From Microbacteriaceae bacterium (GTDB lineage Bacteria > Actinomycetota > Actinomycetes > Actinomycetales > Microbacteriaceae): a DNA stretch of 64,000 bases. Under the pieces are notes generated by a model. The model was not told the origin of the DNA, made no database searches, and saw only the letters and a list, made by a program, of their open reading frames with translations. The translations under genes and the position numbers were made by a program. Where the stretch lies: contig JAODMT010000006.1 in NCBI GenBank assembly GCA_025464975.1, positions 1 to 64,000 of the forward strand, in the 5' to 3' direction. Below, in pieces: positions 52,053 through 60,795 of the stretch (the stretch's first letter is position 1; the number at the start of each line of letters is the position of its first letter).

Positions 52053-53327
52053 ATGACGGACGAATCGACCGCGACGACCGATGGTTCGGTCATCGACAGG
52101 AACGCATGGGCGGCTTCTCAGCTGGAGGCCGCCACGGAACGCTTGGAAAGGCTTGGCCGGCCGCTTAATGCAGTCGTCACGTCGATTCCGGCGCCTCCCC
52201 GCTCCGCTGACGGACCGTTGCTCGGCATGCCGGTGGCGGTCAAGGACATGATCGATGTCGCCGGCTACCCGCGGGGCAATGGAAACCCCGAAGACATGGC
52301 GGGTCCTGCAGCGGAGGCCGATGCCCCGATCATCACCGCATTGCGTGATGCCGCCGCCGACGTGTTCGCCTTGGCTGCGCTCCTCGAGTACGCGGCCGGC
52401 GCACAGCATCCGGAACTCCCAGAGGCGCGCAATCCTGCCGCACCCCATGTCACTGCTGGCGGATCGAGTGGCGGTTCGGCCGCACTCGTCGGTGCGGGCG
52501 TGTGCCCGGCGGCACTCGGAACCGACACGGGCGGCTCCATCCGCCTCCCTGCGCACTACTGCGGCGTTGTCGGATTCAAGCCGACATTCGGAACTTTTCC
52601 GGTAGCGGGCGTGCAGGCGTTGTCGCCGACGCTGGATCATGTCGGCATCCTGGCCAAGGACGTTGCGACTACGGCCCTCGTCTTCGAATCCCTGACCCGT
52701 CGGCCGGGCGCAACCTCGACCGATGCCCCCGCGGTCGGCATCCTCGTCGACCAGTTCGCCGACCCAAGGCTCGACGTGGAGATCACGGAAATCACTACCG
52801 CGGCGATTGAGCGGTTGCGAGGTCACTTGATTCTCGAGAACCGGGACGGGACCGCGCTTAGTCGTCTCAATGAGTTCATGGGCGACATCGTGCACTACGA
52901 GGCGTGGCAGGTTCACGGCGCGGCCATGACCGAACGGCCGGAGCATTTCGGCGAGCCGACGGCCCGGCTCTTCGCCGCGGCCGCACACATCAGCGAAGAG
53001 CAATACCGGGGCGCGCTGGCCGCACGAGACGAGCTAATGCCCGCCGCGCTTGCGGTCCTCGAGGGCCTAGACCTCCTCCTCGGCCCGGCCGCGCCGTACG
53101 TGGCCCCGGAGGTGTCGCCGCCCGGGGATACACCGGAGGGCGCGATCGAGGGGATCTTTACGGCGCCATACAACATGACGGGACAGCCGGCGATCGTCAT
53201 TCCCTGTGGTGTCACGGCAGCGGGCCTACCCGTTGGGCTCCAGCTCGCCGCTGCGTCCGGTGAGGACGCCGCGCTCCTTGCGGGCGCGGCAGTCATCGAG
53301 CGGATCCTCGCGGAGCCGCGGCCGTGA
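52053..53327 (+). CDS. Amidase-signature-family amidohydrolase
   Basis: A 424-aa amidase signature enzyme with the full Ser-cisSer-Lys triad: Lys64 (VAVKDMIDV), Ser138/139 in AGGSSGGSAA and nucleophile Ser162 in GTDTGGSIRLPA. No signal peptide is seen, so it acts on imported amides. Its context between a peptide-binding protein and peptide permeases suggests hydrolysis of amide or N-acyl groups on imported compounds. It ends just before promoter/operator block 2. Confidence 0.9.
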   Translation: MTDESTATTDGSVIDRNAWAASQLEAATERLERLGRPLNAVVTSIPAPPRSADGPLLGMPVAVKDMIDVAGYPRGNGNPEDMAGPAAEADAPIITALRDAAADVFALAALLEYAAGAQHPELPEARNPAAPHVTAGGSSGGSAALVGAGVCPAALGTDTGGSIRLPAHYCGVVGFKPTFGTFPVAGVQALSPTLDHVGILAKDVATTALVFESLTRRPGATSTDAPAVGILVDQFADPRLDVEITEITTAAIERLRGHLILENRDGTALSRLNEFMGDIVHYEAWQVHGAAMTERPEHFGEPTARLFAAAAHISEEQYRGALAARDELMPAALAVLEGLDLLLGPAAPYVAPEVSPPGDTPEGAIEGIFTAPYNMTGQPAIVIPCGVTAAGLPVGLQLAAASGEDAALLAGAAVIERILAEPRP

Positions 53328-53350
53328 AGTCACGCGCTTGTTCGCCGCGC

Positions 53351-53395
53351 GTAACAAACTCGAAAAGAATAGCGTCTACTGTAATAAACACTACA
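53351..53395 (+). promoter_or_regulatory. Promoter/operator block 2 (RpiR-type palindrome)
   Basis: The same arrangement as at 50261: GTAACAA at 53351 and, 29 bp later, TGTAATAAACACTACA (53380-53395), where CTGTA (53379-53383) and TACAG (53392-53396) are perfect arms. It stands about 70 bp before the first permease gene and shows that the island has at least two start points under one control. Confidence 0.6.
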
Positions 53396-53463
53396 GATCG
53401 TGCGGTCGCGACTGGGTGGCCAGGTATCGGCGTCATCGCCGAGCCGGATGAGGAGGTGCGAGG

Positions 53464-54423
53464 ATGCTCCATCGACTGAGATTTCTTCCCGGGCGGCTGG
53501 TGCAGTCCATCCCGGTGGTGTTCGGCGTCACGTTGATCGTCTTCTTCATGGCCCGACTGTTGCCGGGAAATCCCGCACTGGCACTCCTCGGCCAGCATGC
53601 GACCCCAGCGAGTGTCGCGGCCCTCAGCAAGCAGCTGGGGTTGAACACGCCCATCTGGGAACAGTACTTACTCTTCGTTGGGAGGCTCTTCCAGGGAAAC
53701 CTCGGAACGAGCCTTACCTACCAACTGCCGGTGACCCAGCTCGTGGCCCAGGCGATCCCGGTTACCCTGTCGCTTCTTGGCATGGCTCTGCTTCTGTCAC
53801 TCATCATCAGCATTCCGCTCGCCGCCGTCGCTGCGTTCAAGCCCGCAAGCGGGCGGGACCTTGGGGTTCGGGCGTTCACGCTCCTTGGGCAAGGCATGCC
53901 GCAGTTCTGGCTCGGCATCATGCTGATCCTGCTTCTCGCTGTCGGACTGCGCGCATTCCCGGTCGGAGGTTACGGCACCACTGCCGCCGACCACCCGTAC
54001 TACCTGTTCCTTCCCGCGCTCACTCTCGCAATCACGATGTGCCCCACGATCATCAGGAGTCTGCGGGCATCGATCATCAACGTGCTCGGGTCCGAATACA
54101 TCGGAACCGCCAAATCCAAGGGATCGTACGGCGCGGCGCTTTTCCGCGGTCACGTGCTCCGCAACGCGGCAATCCCCACCGTCTCCATCATTGGCGTCAA
54201 CCTCGGGTTCCTCGTGGGCGGGTCGCTGGTGATCGAGAAGGTGTTCGCGCTGCCCGGGCTCGGGTCGCTCATGATCAACGCGATCTTCGCGCGTGATTTC
54301 CCGACCATCCAGGGTGTCACCCTGTTCGTCGCGCTGTTCGTCGTGCTGGTCGGCATCCTGACCGATGTCGTGTACACCATGCTCGACCCTCGTGTGAACC
54401 TCGGCGCTAAGGAACAGTCATGA
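53464..54423 (+). CDS. Dipeptide/oligopeptide ABC transporter permease (DppB type)
   Basis: A 319-aa permease with six hydrophobic helices. The opening LPGRLVQSIPVVFGVTLIVFF and the EAA-like loop YIGTAKSKGSYGAALFRGHVLRNA (about residues 214-237) are typical of DppB/OppB. A GAGGAGG ribosome site is followed by the ATG at 53464. Overlaps the next permease gene by 4 bp. Confidence 0.93.
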   Translation: MLHRLRFLPGRLVQSIPVVFGVTLIVFFMARLLPGNPALALLGQHATPASVAALSKQLGLNTPIWEQYLLFVGRLFQGNLGTSLTYQLPVTQLVAQAIPVTLSLLGMALLLSLIISIPLAAVAAFKPASGRDLGVRAFTLLGQGMPQFWLGIMLILLLAVGLRAFPVGGYGTTAADHPYYLFLPALTLAITMCPTIIRSLRASIINVLGSEYIGTAKSKGSYGAALFRGHVLRNAAIPTVSIIGVNLGFLVGGSLVIEKVFALPGLGSLMINAIFARDFPTIQGVTLFVALFVVLVGILTDVVYTMLDPRVNLGAKEQS

Positions 54424-55304
54424 CCACACCGACCGCCGCCCTCGTCAGCTTCAAGCAGCGACACCGCGCAGTCGGTTCGCGCACGATCAAGGCGTGGTAC
54501 CGCAACGGCTCACTCATGGCGGGCATCATCATCGTCGGGATGCTCGTGCTCGTCGCCGTCCTGGCGCCGATCCTGGCGCCGTATGATCCGATCGCCCAGC
54601 ACCTCACGAACGCCCTGGAGTCGCCGAGCGCGGCGCACTGGTTGGGCACCGACAAATTTGGACGGGATGTGCTCTCCCGTCTGATTTGGGGAGCCCAGGT
54701 GGATCTCCGAGTCGGTTTCCTCGCCGTGCTCATTCCCTTCGTGATCGGATCCGTGCTCGGTGCGATCGCCGGCTACTTCGGCGGCTGGCTCGACACGGTT
54801 CTCATGCGAATCGTCGATATCTTCTTCGCTTTCCCCTTCTACGTGATGGTCATCGTTCTCGTCTTCGTCTTCGGCTCGGGCGAGGCGAGCATCTATATCG
54901 CGATAGCCGCCGTCTCCTGGGTGTCGTACGCACGCATCGTCCGCGGTGAGGTGCTCATTGCGAAGAAGCAGGACTACGTCGTGGCCGCCCGGCTTGGTGG
55001 CATGTCACACGCCCGCATCCTGACCAAGCACATCGGTCCCAACGTGCTCTCGCAAGCGATCATCTACGCCATGAGCGACATCGTGATGGACATCATGGCG
55101 ATCGTCACCCTCGGCTACCTCGGCCTCGGCATCAACCCGCCCACCGCGGAGTGGGGAAGCATGATCAACGACGGCCAGGAATTCATCACCACACAGTGGC
55201 AACAGGCGACCATCCCAGGCCTCGTCGTCGTCGTGACGAGCCTCGGCTTGTCCCTGTTGGGCGACGGTTTGTCTGACCTGCTCAGCCCCGAGAGGAGAAA
55301 GTGA
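54420..55304 (+). CDS. Dipeptide/oligopeptide ABC transporter permease (DppC type)
   Basis: A 294-aa permease; an N-terminal helix is followed by LAPYDPIAQ and HWLGTDKFGRDVLSRLIWGA, the DppC/OppC hallmark. The EAA loop is DYVVAARLGGMSHARILTKHIGPNVL. It overlaps the DppB-type gene and the ATPase gene by 4 bp each. Confidence 0.93.
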   Translation: MTTPTAALVSFKQRHRAVGSRTIKAWYRNGSLMAGIIIVGMLVLVAVLAPILAPYDPIAQHLTNALESPSAAHWLGTDKFGRDVLSRLIWGAQVDLRVGFLAVLIPFVIGSVLGAIAGYFGGWLDTVLMRIVDIFFAFPFYVMVIVLVFVFGSGEASIYIAIAAVSWVSYARIVRGEVLIAKKQDYVVAARLGGMSHARILTKHIGPNVLSQAIIYAMSDIVMDIMAIVTLGYLGLGINPPTAEWGSMINDGQEFITTQWQQATIPGLVVVVTSLGLSLLGDGLSDLLSPERRK

Positions 55305-56299
55305 CGATGACCCAGCCACTGCTCAGCGTGAAATCGCTCACGATCGGCGTCCGCCGGCCGAAGGGTGTCGACACCATAATCGTGGACGACCTGTCGTTCG
55401 AGATCCAGCGCGGAGAACGATTCGGGATCGTGGGCGAATCGGGTTCGGGCAAGTCGCTGACCCTCCGCGCCATCGCCGACCTGCTGCCGGCGGGAGTGGA
55501 AATACTCACCGGCAGCATCCGCTACGACGGCGTCGAACTCGTCGGCATGCCGACTCCCGCGCGTAGGCGGCTGATGGGACCCGAGATCGCGATGATCTTC
55601 CAGGAGCCCATGACGGCGCTCAATCCGGTGATCCGGGTTGGCGAGCAGATCGCCGAGGGTCCGCGTCGCTACCTTGGGCTCTCAAAAAGGGACGCCATGA
55701 AGCTCGCCATCGAAATGATGGCCAAGACCGGCATCCCGGATCCTGTCAGGCGGGCTCGCGCATATCCGCACGAACTCTCCGGTGGATTGCGCCAGCGCAT
55801 CATGATCGCGATGGCTCTGTCCTGTGGCCCCAAGCTTCTGCTCTGCGATGAACCGACGACGGCTCTCGACGTGACGGTGCAGCATCAGGTGCTGAGGGTG
55901 CTTGAACAACTCTGTGCAGACTCCGGCGCTTCCCTCGCGTTCGTTACCCACGACCTGGCCGTCGTGAACCAGACCTGCAGTGACCTCGCGGTCATGTATG
56001 CGGGCCACATCGTCGAGTCGGGGCGCGTGAAGGACGTGTTCCGCGATCCGAGGCATCCGTACACCAAGGGCCTACTCGACTCCGCCCCCGACTTCGACCA
56101 GCCCGAGCGCGAGCTCGTGCCAATCCCGGGATTCCCGCCGAATCTTGCCGCTCGACCGAGCGGATGCCCCTTCGCACCCCGGTGCGCCTTCGCGGTGGAA
56201 GCGTGCACGGTTGCCATGCCGCCGACCGTGGTCGTTGCCCCGGGGCACGCGGCGGCCTGTATCGAATCGCAGAGCATCTTCGAGGGGGTGGCAGCATGA
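55301..56299 (+). CDS. Dipeptide/oligopeptide ABC transporter ATP-binding protein (DppD type)
   Basis: A 332-aa ATPase with Walker A GESGSGKSLT (about 45-54), signature ELSGGLRQRIMIAMAL, Walker B LLLCDEPTTALDV and the C-terminal oligopeptide-transporter domain with the Cys pattern FAPRCAFAVEAC. GTG 55301 overlaps the permease stop; an ATG at 55307 is also possible. Confidence 0.93.
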   Translation: MTMTQPLLSVKSLTIGVRRPKGVDTIIVDDLSFEIQRGERFGIVGESGSGKSLTLRAIADLLPAGVEILTGSIRYDGVELVGMPTPARRRLMGPEIAMIFQEPMTALNPVIRVGEQIAEGPRRYLGLSKRDAMKLAIEMMAKTGIPDPVRRARAYPHELSGGLRQRIMIAMALSCGPKLLLCDEPTTALDVTVQHQVLRVLEQLCADSGASLAFVTHDLAVVNQTCSDLAVMYAGHIVESGRVKDVFRDPRHPYTKGLLDSAPDFDQPERELVPIPGFPPNLAARPSGCPFAPRCAFAVEACTVAMPPTVVVAPGHAAACIESQSIFEGVAA

Positions 56300-57333
56300 T
56301 GGATGCGCCGGTGCTTCGTGTCGCGGCAATCACGAAGTCGTATCATCTTCAAACCTCGCTGGCGTCACGGCTGTCGCGTAACGAAAACGGTCACACGAGC
56401 CTCCGTGCGCTCGATGGGGTTGACCTGCAACTGAACAAGGGCGAGATCCTCGCGCTCGTTGGCGAATCCGGATCGGGCAAGTCAACGCTCGCCAAGATCC
56501 TCGTCGGCGGCACGACCCCGACGTCCGGCGAGCTGGAGTATCACGGCGAGCCCATGCCGGCCCATCGCGACAAGGACGCGAGCCGGCGGATCCAGATGGT
56601 CTTCCAGGACCCGTATTCGTCACTCAACCCGAGGATCTCCGTCGGCGCGATGCTCAAAGAGCTTCTGCTGCTCCACAAGATCGTGCCGAGGGGAGAGGTG
56701 CGCGCGGAGAGCGTGCGGCTGCTCAACCTCGTCGGTCTCGAGGAGGATGCGCTGCAGGCGTATCCGAGCCAGTTCTCGGGTGGCCAGCGCCAACGTATCG
56801 CCATCGCGCGAGCACTCGCGGTGCGCCCGGACATCCTGATCGCCGATGAACCCGTGTCCGCTCTCGATGTGTCCGTGCAGGCGACGATCCTCGACCTGTT
56901 CGCGTCGCTCCAGCGCGAATTGGGCCTCAGCATCCTGTTCGTCGCGCACAACCTGGCCGTCGTGCAGCACCTCAGCCAGCGCGTTGCGGTGATGTACCTC
57001 GGGCGGATCGTCGAAGTGGCGGAAACATCTGAGTTGTTCAGCAATCCGCGCCATCCGTACACCCGCGCCCTCATCGACTCGATTCCGCGGATGACCGCCG
57101 AAAGTGTCAATGAGGAGTTCGTTCTCGAGGGCGAACCGCCGAGCCCGTTCAATGTGCCTGCCGGCTGTCGCTTCAACCCGCGTTGCCCCTATGCGAAGGA
57201 CGTGTGCAGGGCCACCGACCCGGGCCTCGAGCCAGTGGCCGCCGGGCATCAAAGCGCGTGCATCCGTGCGGCAGAACTCCCCGACCACTCAATCGCGCTG
57301 AGCATCAGCGCAACAAGAAAGGCAACCGCATGA
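56296..57333 (+). CDS. Dipeptide/oligopeptide ABC transporter ATP-binding protein (DppF type)
   Basis: A 345-aa ATPase with Walker A GESGSGKST (about 55-63), VFQDPYSSLNPR (Q-loop), signature QFSGGQRQRIAIARAL, Walker B ILIADEPVSALDV and a C-terminal Cys region FNPRCPYAKDVC. It starts inside the DppD-type stop and its stop overlaps the D-aminopeptidase ATG by 4 bp, tying the importer to the first peptidase. Confidence 0.93.
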   Translation: MMDAPVLRVAAITKSYHLQTSLASRLSRNENGHTSLRALDGVDLQLNKGEILALVGESGSGKSTLAKILVGGTTPTSGELEYHGEPMPAHRDKDASRRIQMVFQDPYSSLNPRISVGAMLKELLLLHKIVPRGEVRAESVRLLNLVGLEEDALQAYPSQFSGGQRQRIAIARALAVRPDILIADEPVSALDVSVQATILDLFASLQRELGLSILFVAHNLAVVQHLSQRVAVMYLGRIVEVAETSELFSNPRHPYTRALIDSIPRMTAESVNEEFVLEGEPPSPFNVPAGCRFNPRCPYAKDVCRATDPGLEPVAAGHQSACIRAAELPDHSIALSISATRKATA

Positions 57334-58166
57334 AAGTCTGGATGTCCATCGACATGGAGGGCGTCGCTGGCGTCGTGGACTGGGACCAGTGTCGCCCCGG
57401 CAATGGCGCCTCGTACGAGCTCGGCTGTGACCTGCTCCTCGGGGAGGTCAACGCCGCCATCGAGGGCGCGATTGCGGGCGGCGCGACCGAGGTTGTCGTC
57501 AACGACTCGCACAGCAGGATGGCGAACCTCGACCCTCGCGCGCTCGCCGGGGGAGCCCAATACATCTCGGGTCGGCACAAGCCTCGCTACATGATGGAGG
57601 GCCTCGATGAGAGCTTCGACGCGGTCTTCTTCGTCGGCTATCACGGCTCGATCTCTGGCCGGCCGTCAACGATGTCGCACACCTACAACCCCGAGGTGTT
57701 TTCGGGCGCGAAGGTTAATGGCACCTACGTCGGTGAGAGCGGCATCAACGCCCTCGTGTCGGATCACTTCAAGGTGCCGATCGCGTTCGTTTCGGGAGAC
57801 GAGGTCACCTGGGAAGAGACGGCTCCTTTCGCCGCCGGCGCCGTCAATGTGGTCACCAAGCAGTCGATCACCCGCGCAAGCGCGAAGAACCTGCACCCGA
57901 CCGAGTCGTGCCGGCGCATCCGTGAGGGTGCTCGTGAGGCCATGGAACGGGTTTCGAAGGGCAGCGTCGAGTTGCCGCAAATCGCTCGACCGGCCACGCT
58001 CGACCTCGAATTTCAGACCGGAGACATCGCGGACATCGCGACGTGGGTACGCGGCGTCGATCGCACCGCAGAGCGCGGAGCCCGGATCGAGGGCACGGAT
58101 CTGCTCAACATTTTCACCTCGTTCGTCGCTGTCACATATATCACTCGTCAAGCTGGGGGACGCTAA
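57330..58166 (+). CDS. M55-family D-aminopeptidase (DppA-like)
   Basis: A 278-aa zinc peptidase. Metal ligands match B. subtilis DppA in spacing: Asp8 and Glu10 (SIDMEG), His61 (NDSHSRM), His105 (GYHGSIS) and His117 (SHTYN). Family members remove D-amino acids from peptides as self-compartmentalising decamers. Its coupling to the importer by 4 bp implies imported D-amino-acid-containing peptides as substrate. The isoaspartyl peptidase follows after 3 bp. Confidence 0.93.
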   Translation: MKVWMSIDMEGVAGVVDWDQCRPGNGASYELGCDLLLGEVNAAIEGAIAGGATEVVVNDSHSRMANLDPRALAGGAQYISGRHKPRYMMEGLDESFDAVFFVGYHGSISGRPSTMSHTYNPEVFSGAKVNGTYVGESGINALVSDHFKVPIAFVSGDEVTWEETAPFAAGAVNVVTKQSITRASAKNLHPTESCRRIREGAREAMERVSKGSVELPQIARPATLDLEFQTGDIADIATWVRGVDRTAERGARIEGTDLLNIFTSFVAVTYITRQAGGR

Positions 58167-58169
58167 GAA

Positions 58170-59117
58170 ATGCCTGTCAACGAAGAAGCAATCGCCCGCC
58201 CGACCGGTATCCGGCTCTGGGATGTCGCGCCGCAGAACGGCTTCGCTCTCGCTCTACACGGCGGGGCGGGCGGCCTGATCGAGGAGCTGTCGAACGAGGG
58301 GACGGCTGCTTTCGAGGAAGGCCTTGCCATCGCCCACGCCGCCGGTCGCGCGATCCTCGAGCGCGGCGGTCATGCACTTGACGCCGTTTGCGCCACGGTG
58401 GAGCAGCTGGAGAACCACCGGCTGTTCAATGCGGGACGAGGGGCGGCACTGACCGCGGCCGGCGGTGTCGAATTGGACGCATCCGTCATGGACGGGTCCG
58501 GGCAGGCCGGCGCGATTGCGGCCTCCCGCCACGCCAAGAATCCGGTCTTCGTCGCTCGCAGCGTCATGGAGAAGAGCCCCCACCTGTTCCTGGTGTCCCC
58601 GAGCAAAGAGATGGTGATCGACTGGGGCCACGAGACCGCGGAGCAGGAGTACTTCATCACCGAACCACGCCAGCGCCAGCTGGCCAGGATTCAGGACAGC
58701 CAGTTTGCGCCGAGGCACGGCACGGTCGGTGCTGTGGCCCGCGACTCCGAGGGACGGGTCGCCGCAGCCACGTCGACCGGTGGCATGGTCAACCAGCAGC
58801 TCGGCCGGGTCGGCGACACCCCGATCATCGGCGCGGGCAACTACGCCCGAAACGAGTTCGCCGCCATCTCGTGTACCGGAGACGGCGAGGCATTCATCCG
58901 CGGGGTCGTCGCTTACGACATCGTCGCCAGGATGCGCTACCTCGGCTCGGAGCTTCCGGACGCGGTCGCCGCCACGGTGGACGCCGAGCTCACCGCGAAG
59001 CACTCGAGCGGTGGCCTGGTCAGCGTGGGCGGAGACGGCCGGGTTGTTGTCGCACACAACTCGCCGCGGATGTTCGCGGCGTTCGAAGACGAGAACGGAC
59101 TGGTGCTGCTTACCTGA
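58170..59117 (+). CDS. Isoaspartyl peptidase/L-asparaginase, Ntn-hydrolase
   Basis: A plant-type/IaaA-family threonine hydrolase of 315 aa that self-cleaves before Thr185 in RHGTVGAVA to give alpha and beta subunits. ALHGGAGG near residue 29 and HALDAVCATVEQLENHRLFNAGRG (about 68-91) are characteristic. It splits beta-aspartyl dipeptides and may also deamidate asparagine. Together with the D-aminopeptidase it indicates that the imported peptides contain non-alpha or D linkages. Confidence 0.9.
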   Translation: MPVNEEAIARPTGIRLWDVAPQNGFALALHGGAGGLIEELSNEGTAAFEEGLAIAHAAGRAILERGGHALDAVCATVEQLENHRLFNAGRGAALTAAGGVELDASVMDGSGQAGAIAASRHAKNPVFVARSVMEKSPHLFLVSPSKEMVIDWGHETAEQEYFITEPRQRQLARIQDSQFAPRHGTVGAVARDSEGRVAAATSTGGMVNQQLGRVGDTPIIGAGNYARNEFAAISCTGDGEAFIRGVVAYDIVARMRYLGSELPDAVAATVDAELTAKHSSGGLVSVGGDGRVVVAHNSPRMFAAFEDENGLVLLT

Positions 59118-59182
59118 TCCAAACCCGGCATCCGCCGTGCGCCCTTCCGCATACTGGTCATTCAGAAGAAAGTGAGCATTCG

Positions 59183-60067
59183 ATGATCAACAACGAGATC
59201 TTTACTCGCATGGGTGAACTCAGCCCCGCGGAGAAAAAGGTGGCACGAGCGCTGCTCTCAAGCTATCCGAGTGCGGGACTTGAGAGCGCGGCGACCCTCG
59301 CCAAGTCGGCGGGTACCAGCACACCGACGGTCCTCCGACTGATCAGCCGGTTGGGGATCGGTAGCTATCCCGACTTTCAGCGCAAGCTGCGCGACGAGAT
59401 CACCAACCACATGAAGAGCCCGGTGAGTCGCACAGAGCACGGCATGCTGCATCGCACCGGCACCGGCCTCCTGCAGGAGGCTGTCGCCGACAAGGTCGCC
59501 ATGATCGAGAGCATGGCCCTCAGCGTGCCGCCGAGCGAGTTCGATCGGGCCGTGCAGGCCCTCGCGTCCAGGCCACGCCGCGTCGCGATCTCCGGCGGAT
59601 ACTTCACCAGGTACCTGGCGATGCTGTTGTCGACACAGTTGGACCAGGCAATCGACAACGTCGACTTCGCGGGAGAACCGCTCGGACGGGACATCGGGAA
59701 GTACTTGAGCCTCGGGCCTGGGTCGGTGGCGATCGTTCTCGACTTCCGTCGGTACGAGCTGTCATCGATACGGGCCGCGGAGTTCGCGAAGAGGCAGGGC
59801 GCGACCGTCATCGTCATCACAGACCAAGAGCTGTCTCCCGCTGTGGACAGCGCGGACATCGTGCTTCCGGTCACTGTCGACGGCATCCCGTTCGACTCGG
59901 TCGTCGGGGTCGTCGCCCTGCTCGAAACACTCGTTGCGGCAGTGCTTCTCGCCGCGGGCGACCGTGGACTCGCCCGGATGAAGCTGTGGGAAGAGTCCGT
60001 GCACCTGGCGCGTGCATACCGCGAATCTGCGGAGAACCAGAGTATCGAACAGAGAGAAGAAGACTGA
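59183..60067 (+). CDS. RpiR/MurR-family transcriptional regulator
   Basis: A 294-aa regulator: N-terminal HTH_6 domain (ELSPAEKKVARALLSSYPSA and SAGTSTPTVLRLISRLGI) and C-terminal SIS phosphosugar-like domain (residues about 125-270; VAISGGYFTRYLAMLLSTQL and VAIVLDFRRYELSS). RpiR regulators usually sense phosphosugars, for example N-acetylmuramic acid 6-phosphate for MurR. Its position inside a peptide island is unusual and hints at a cell-wall-derived signal. It probably binds the palindromes at 50290 and 53380. Confidence 0.88.
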   Translation: MINNEIFTRMGELSPAEKKVARALLSSYPSAGLESAATLAKSAGTSTPTVLRLISRLGIGSYPDFQRKLRDEITNHMKSPVSRTEHGMLHRTGTGLLQEAVADKVAMIESMALSVPPSEFDRAVQALASRPRRVAISGGYFTRYLAMLLSTQLDQAIDNVDFAGEPLGRDIGKYLSLGPGSVAIVLDFRRYELSSIRAAEFAKRQGATVIVITDQELSPAVDSADIVLPVTVDGIPFDSVVGVVALLETLVAAVLLAAGDRGLARMKLWEESVHLARAYRESAENQSIEQREED

Positions 60068-60068
60068 C

Positions 60069-60767
60069 ATGGCAGAACTCGACGGAATGGTCGCGGTAGT
60101 GACCGGCACGGCACAGGGCATCGGACGGGAGATCGCCGATCGAATGAAGGCGAGCGGGGCGACGGTGCACGAGGTCGACAAAGACACGGTCGACCTCAGC
60201 GACTCGGCCGCGGTCGAAGTATTCTTCGCGGGCATAGGCGACGTCGACATCCTGGTCAACGTCGCCGGCGGTGTCGTCGGCCAGACGCATACCCCGATCG
60301 ACGAGGTGACCGATGACCTGTGGAATGCGGTGATCGCCGCGAACCTGACGACAACCATGAACTGCACGAGGGCAGCCGCGCGGGTGATGAAGAAGCGCGG
60401 TTACGGCCGGATTGTGAATATCTCCTCCGGAGCGGGCCGCAGCGTGAGCCTCACCGGCATCCAGGCGTACACGACGGCGAAGGCCGCCCAAATCGGCTTC
60501 ACCAGGCAGATGGCTCACGAACTGGGCCAGTTCGGTATCACCGTGAACTGTGTCGCACCAGGATTCGTGCTGTCGAACCCGACGACGCAGGCGCAGTGGG
60601 AGAGCTACGGCGCGGACGGGCAACGCGCTCTCCTGGAGCGGATCGCCACCCGCAAGACCGGCACCCCCGCAGACATCGCGCGGGGGGTCGAGTTCTTCGT
60701 CTCCCCGGAGGCCGGCTGGGTAAGCGGCCAGACCATTTCGATCGACGGGGGGCACTCCCTCTTCTAG
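60069..60767 (+). CDS. Short-chain dehydrogenase/reductase
   Basis: A classical SDR of 232 aa, short at the middle. VVTGTAQGIGREIA (cofactor motif), NVAGGVVG, the Ser-Tyr-Lys set in SSGAGRSVSLTGIQAYTTAKAA (YTTAK) and ISIDGGHSLF at the end. It begins 1 bp after the regulator stop. The substrate is unknown; oxidation of a hydroxy acid or hydroxylated peptide product is possible. Confidence 0.87.
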   Translation: MAELDGMVAVVTGTAQGIGREIADRMKASGATVHEVDKDTVDLSDSAAVEVFFAGIGDVDILVNVAGGVVGQTHTPIDEVTDDLWNAVIAANLTTTMNCTRAAARVMKKRGYGRIVNISSGAGRSVSLTGIQAYTTAKAAQIGFTRQMAHELGQFGITVNCVAPGFVLSNPTTQAQWESYGADGQRALLERIATRKTGTPADIARGVEFFVSPEAGWVSGQTISIDGGHSLF

Positions 60768-60795
60768 GTCCGCGGCGACCAAGGGGGGTTACACC

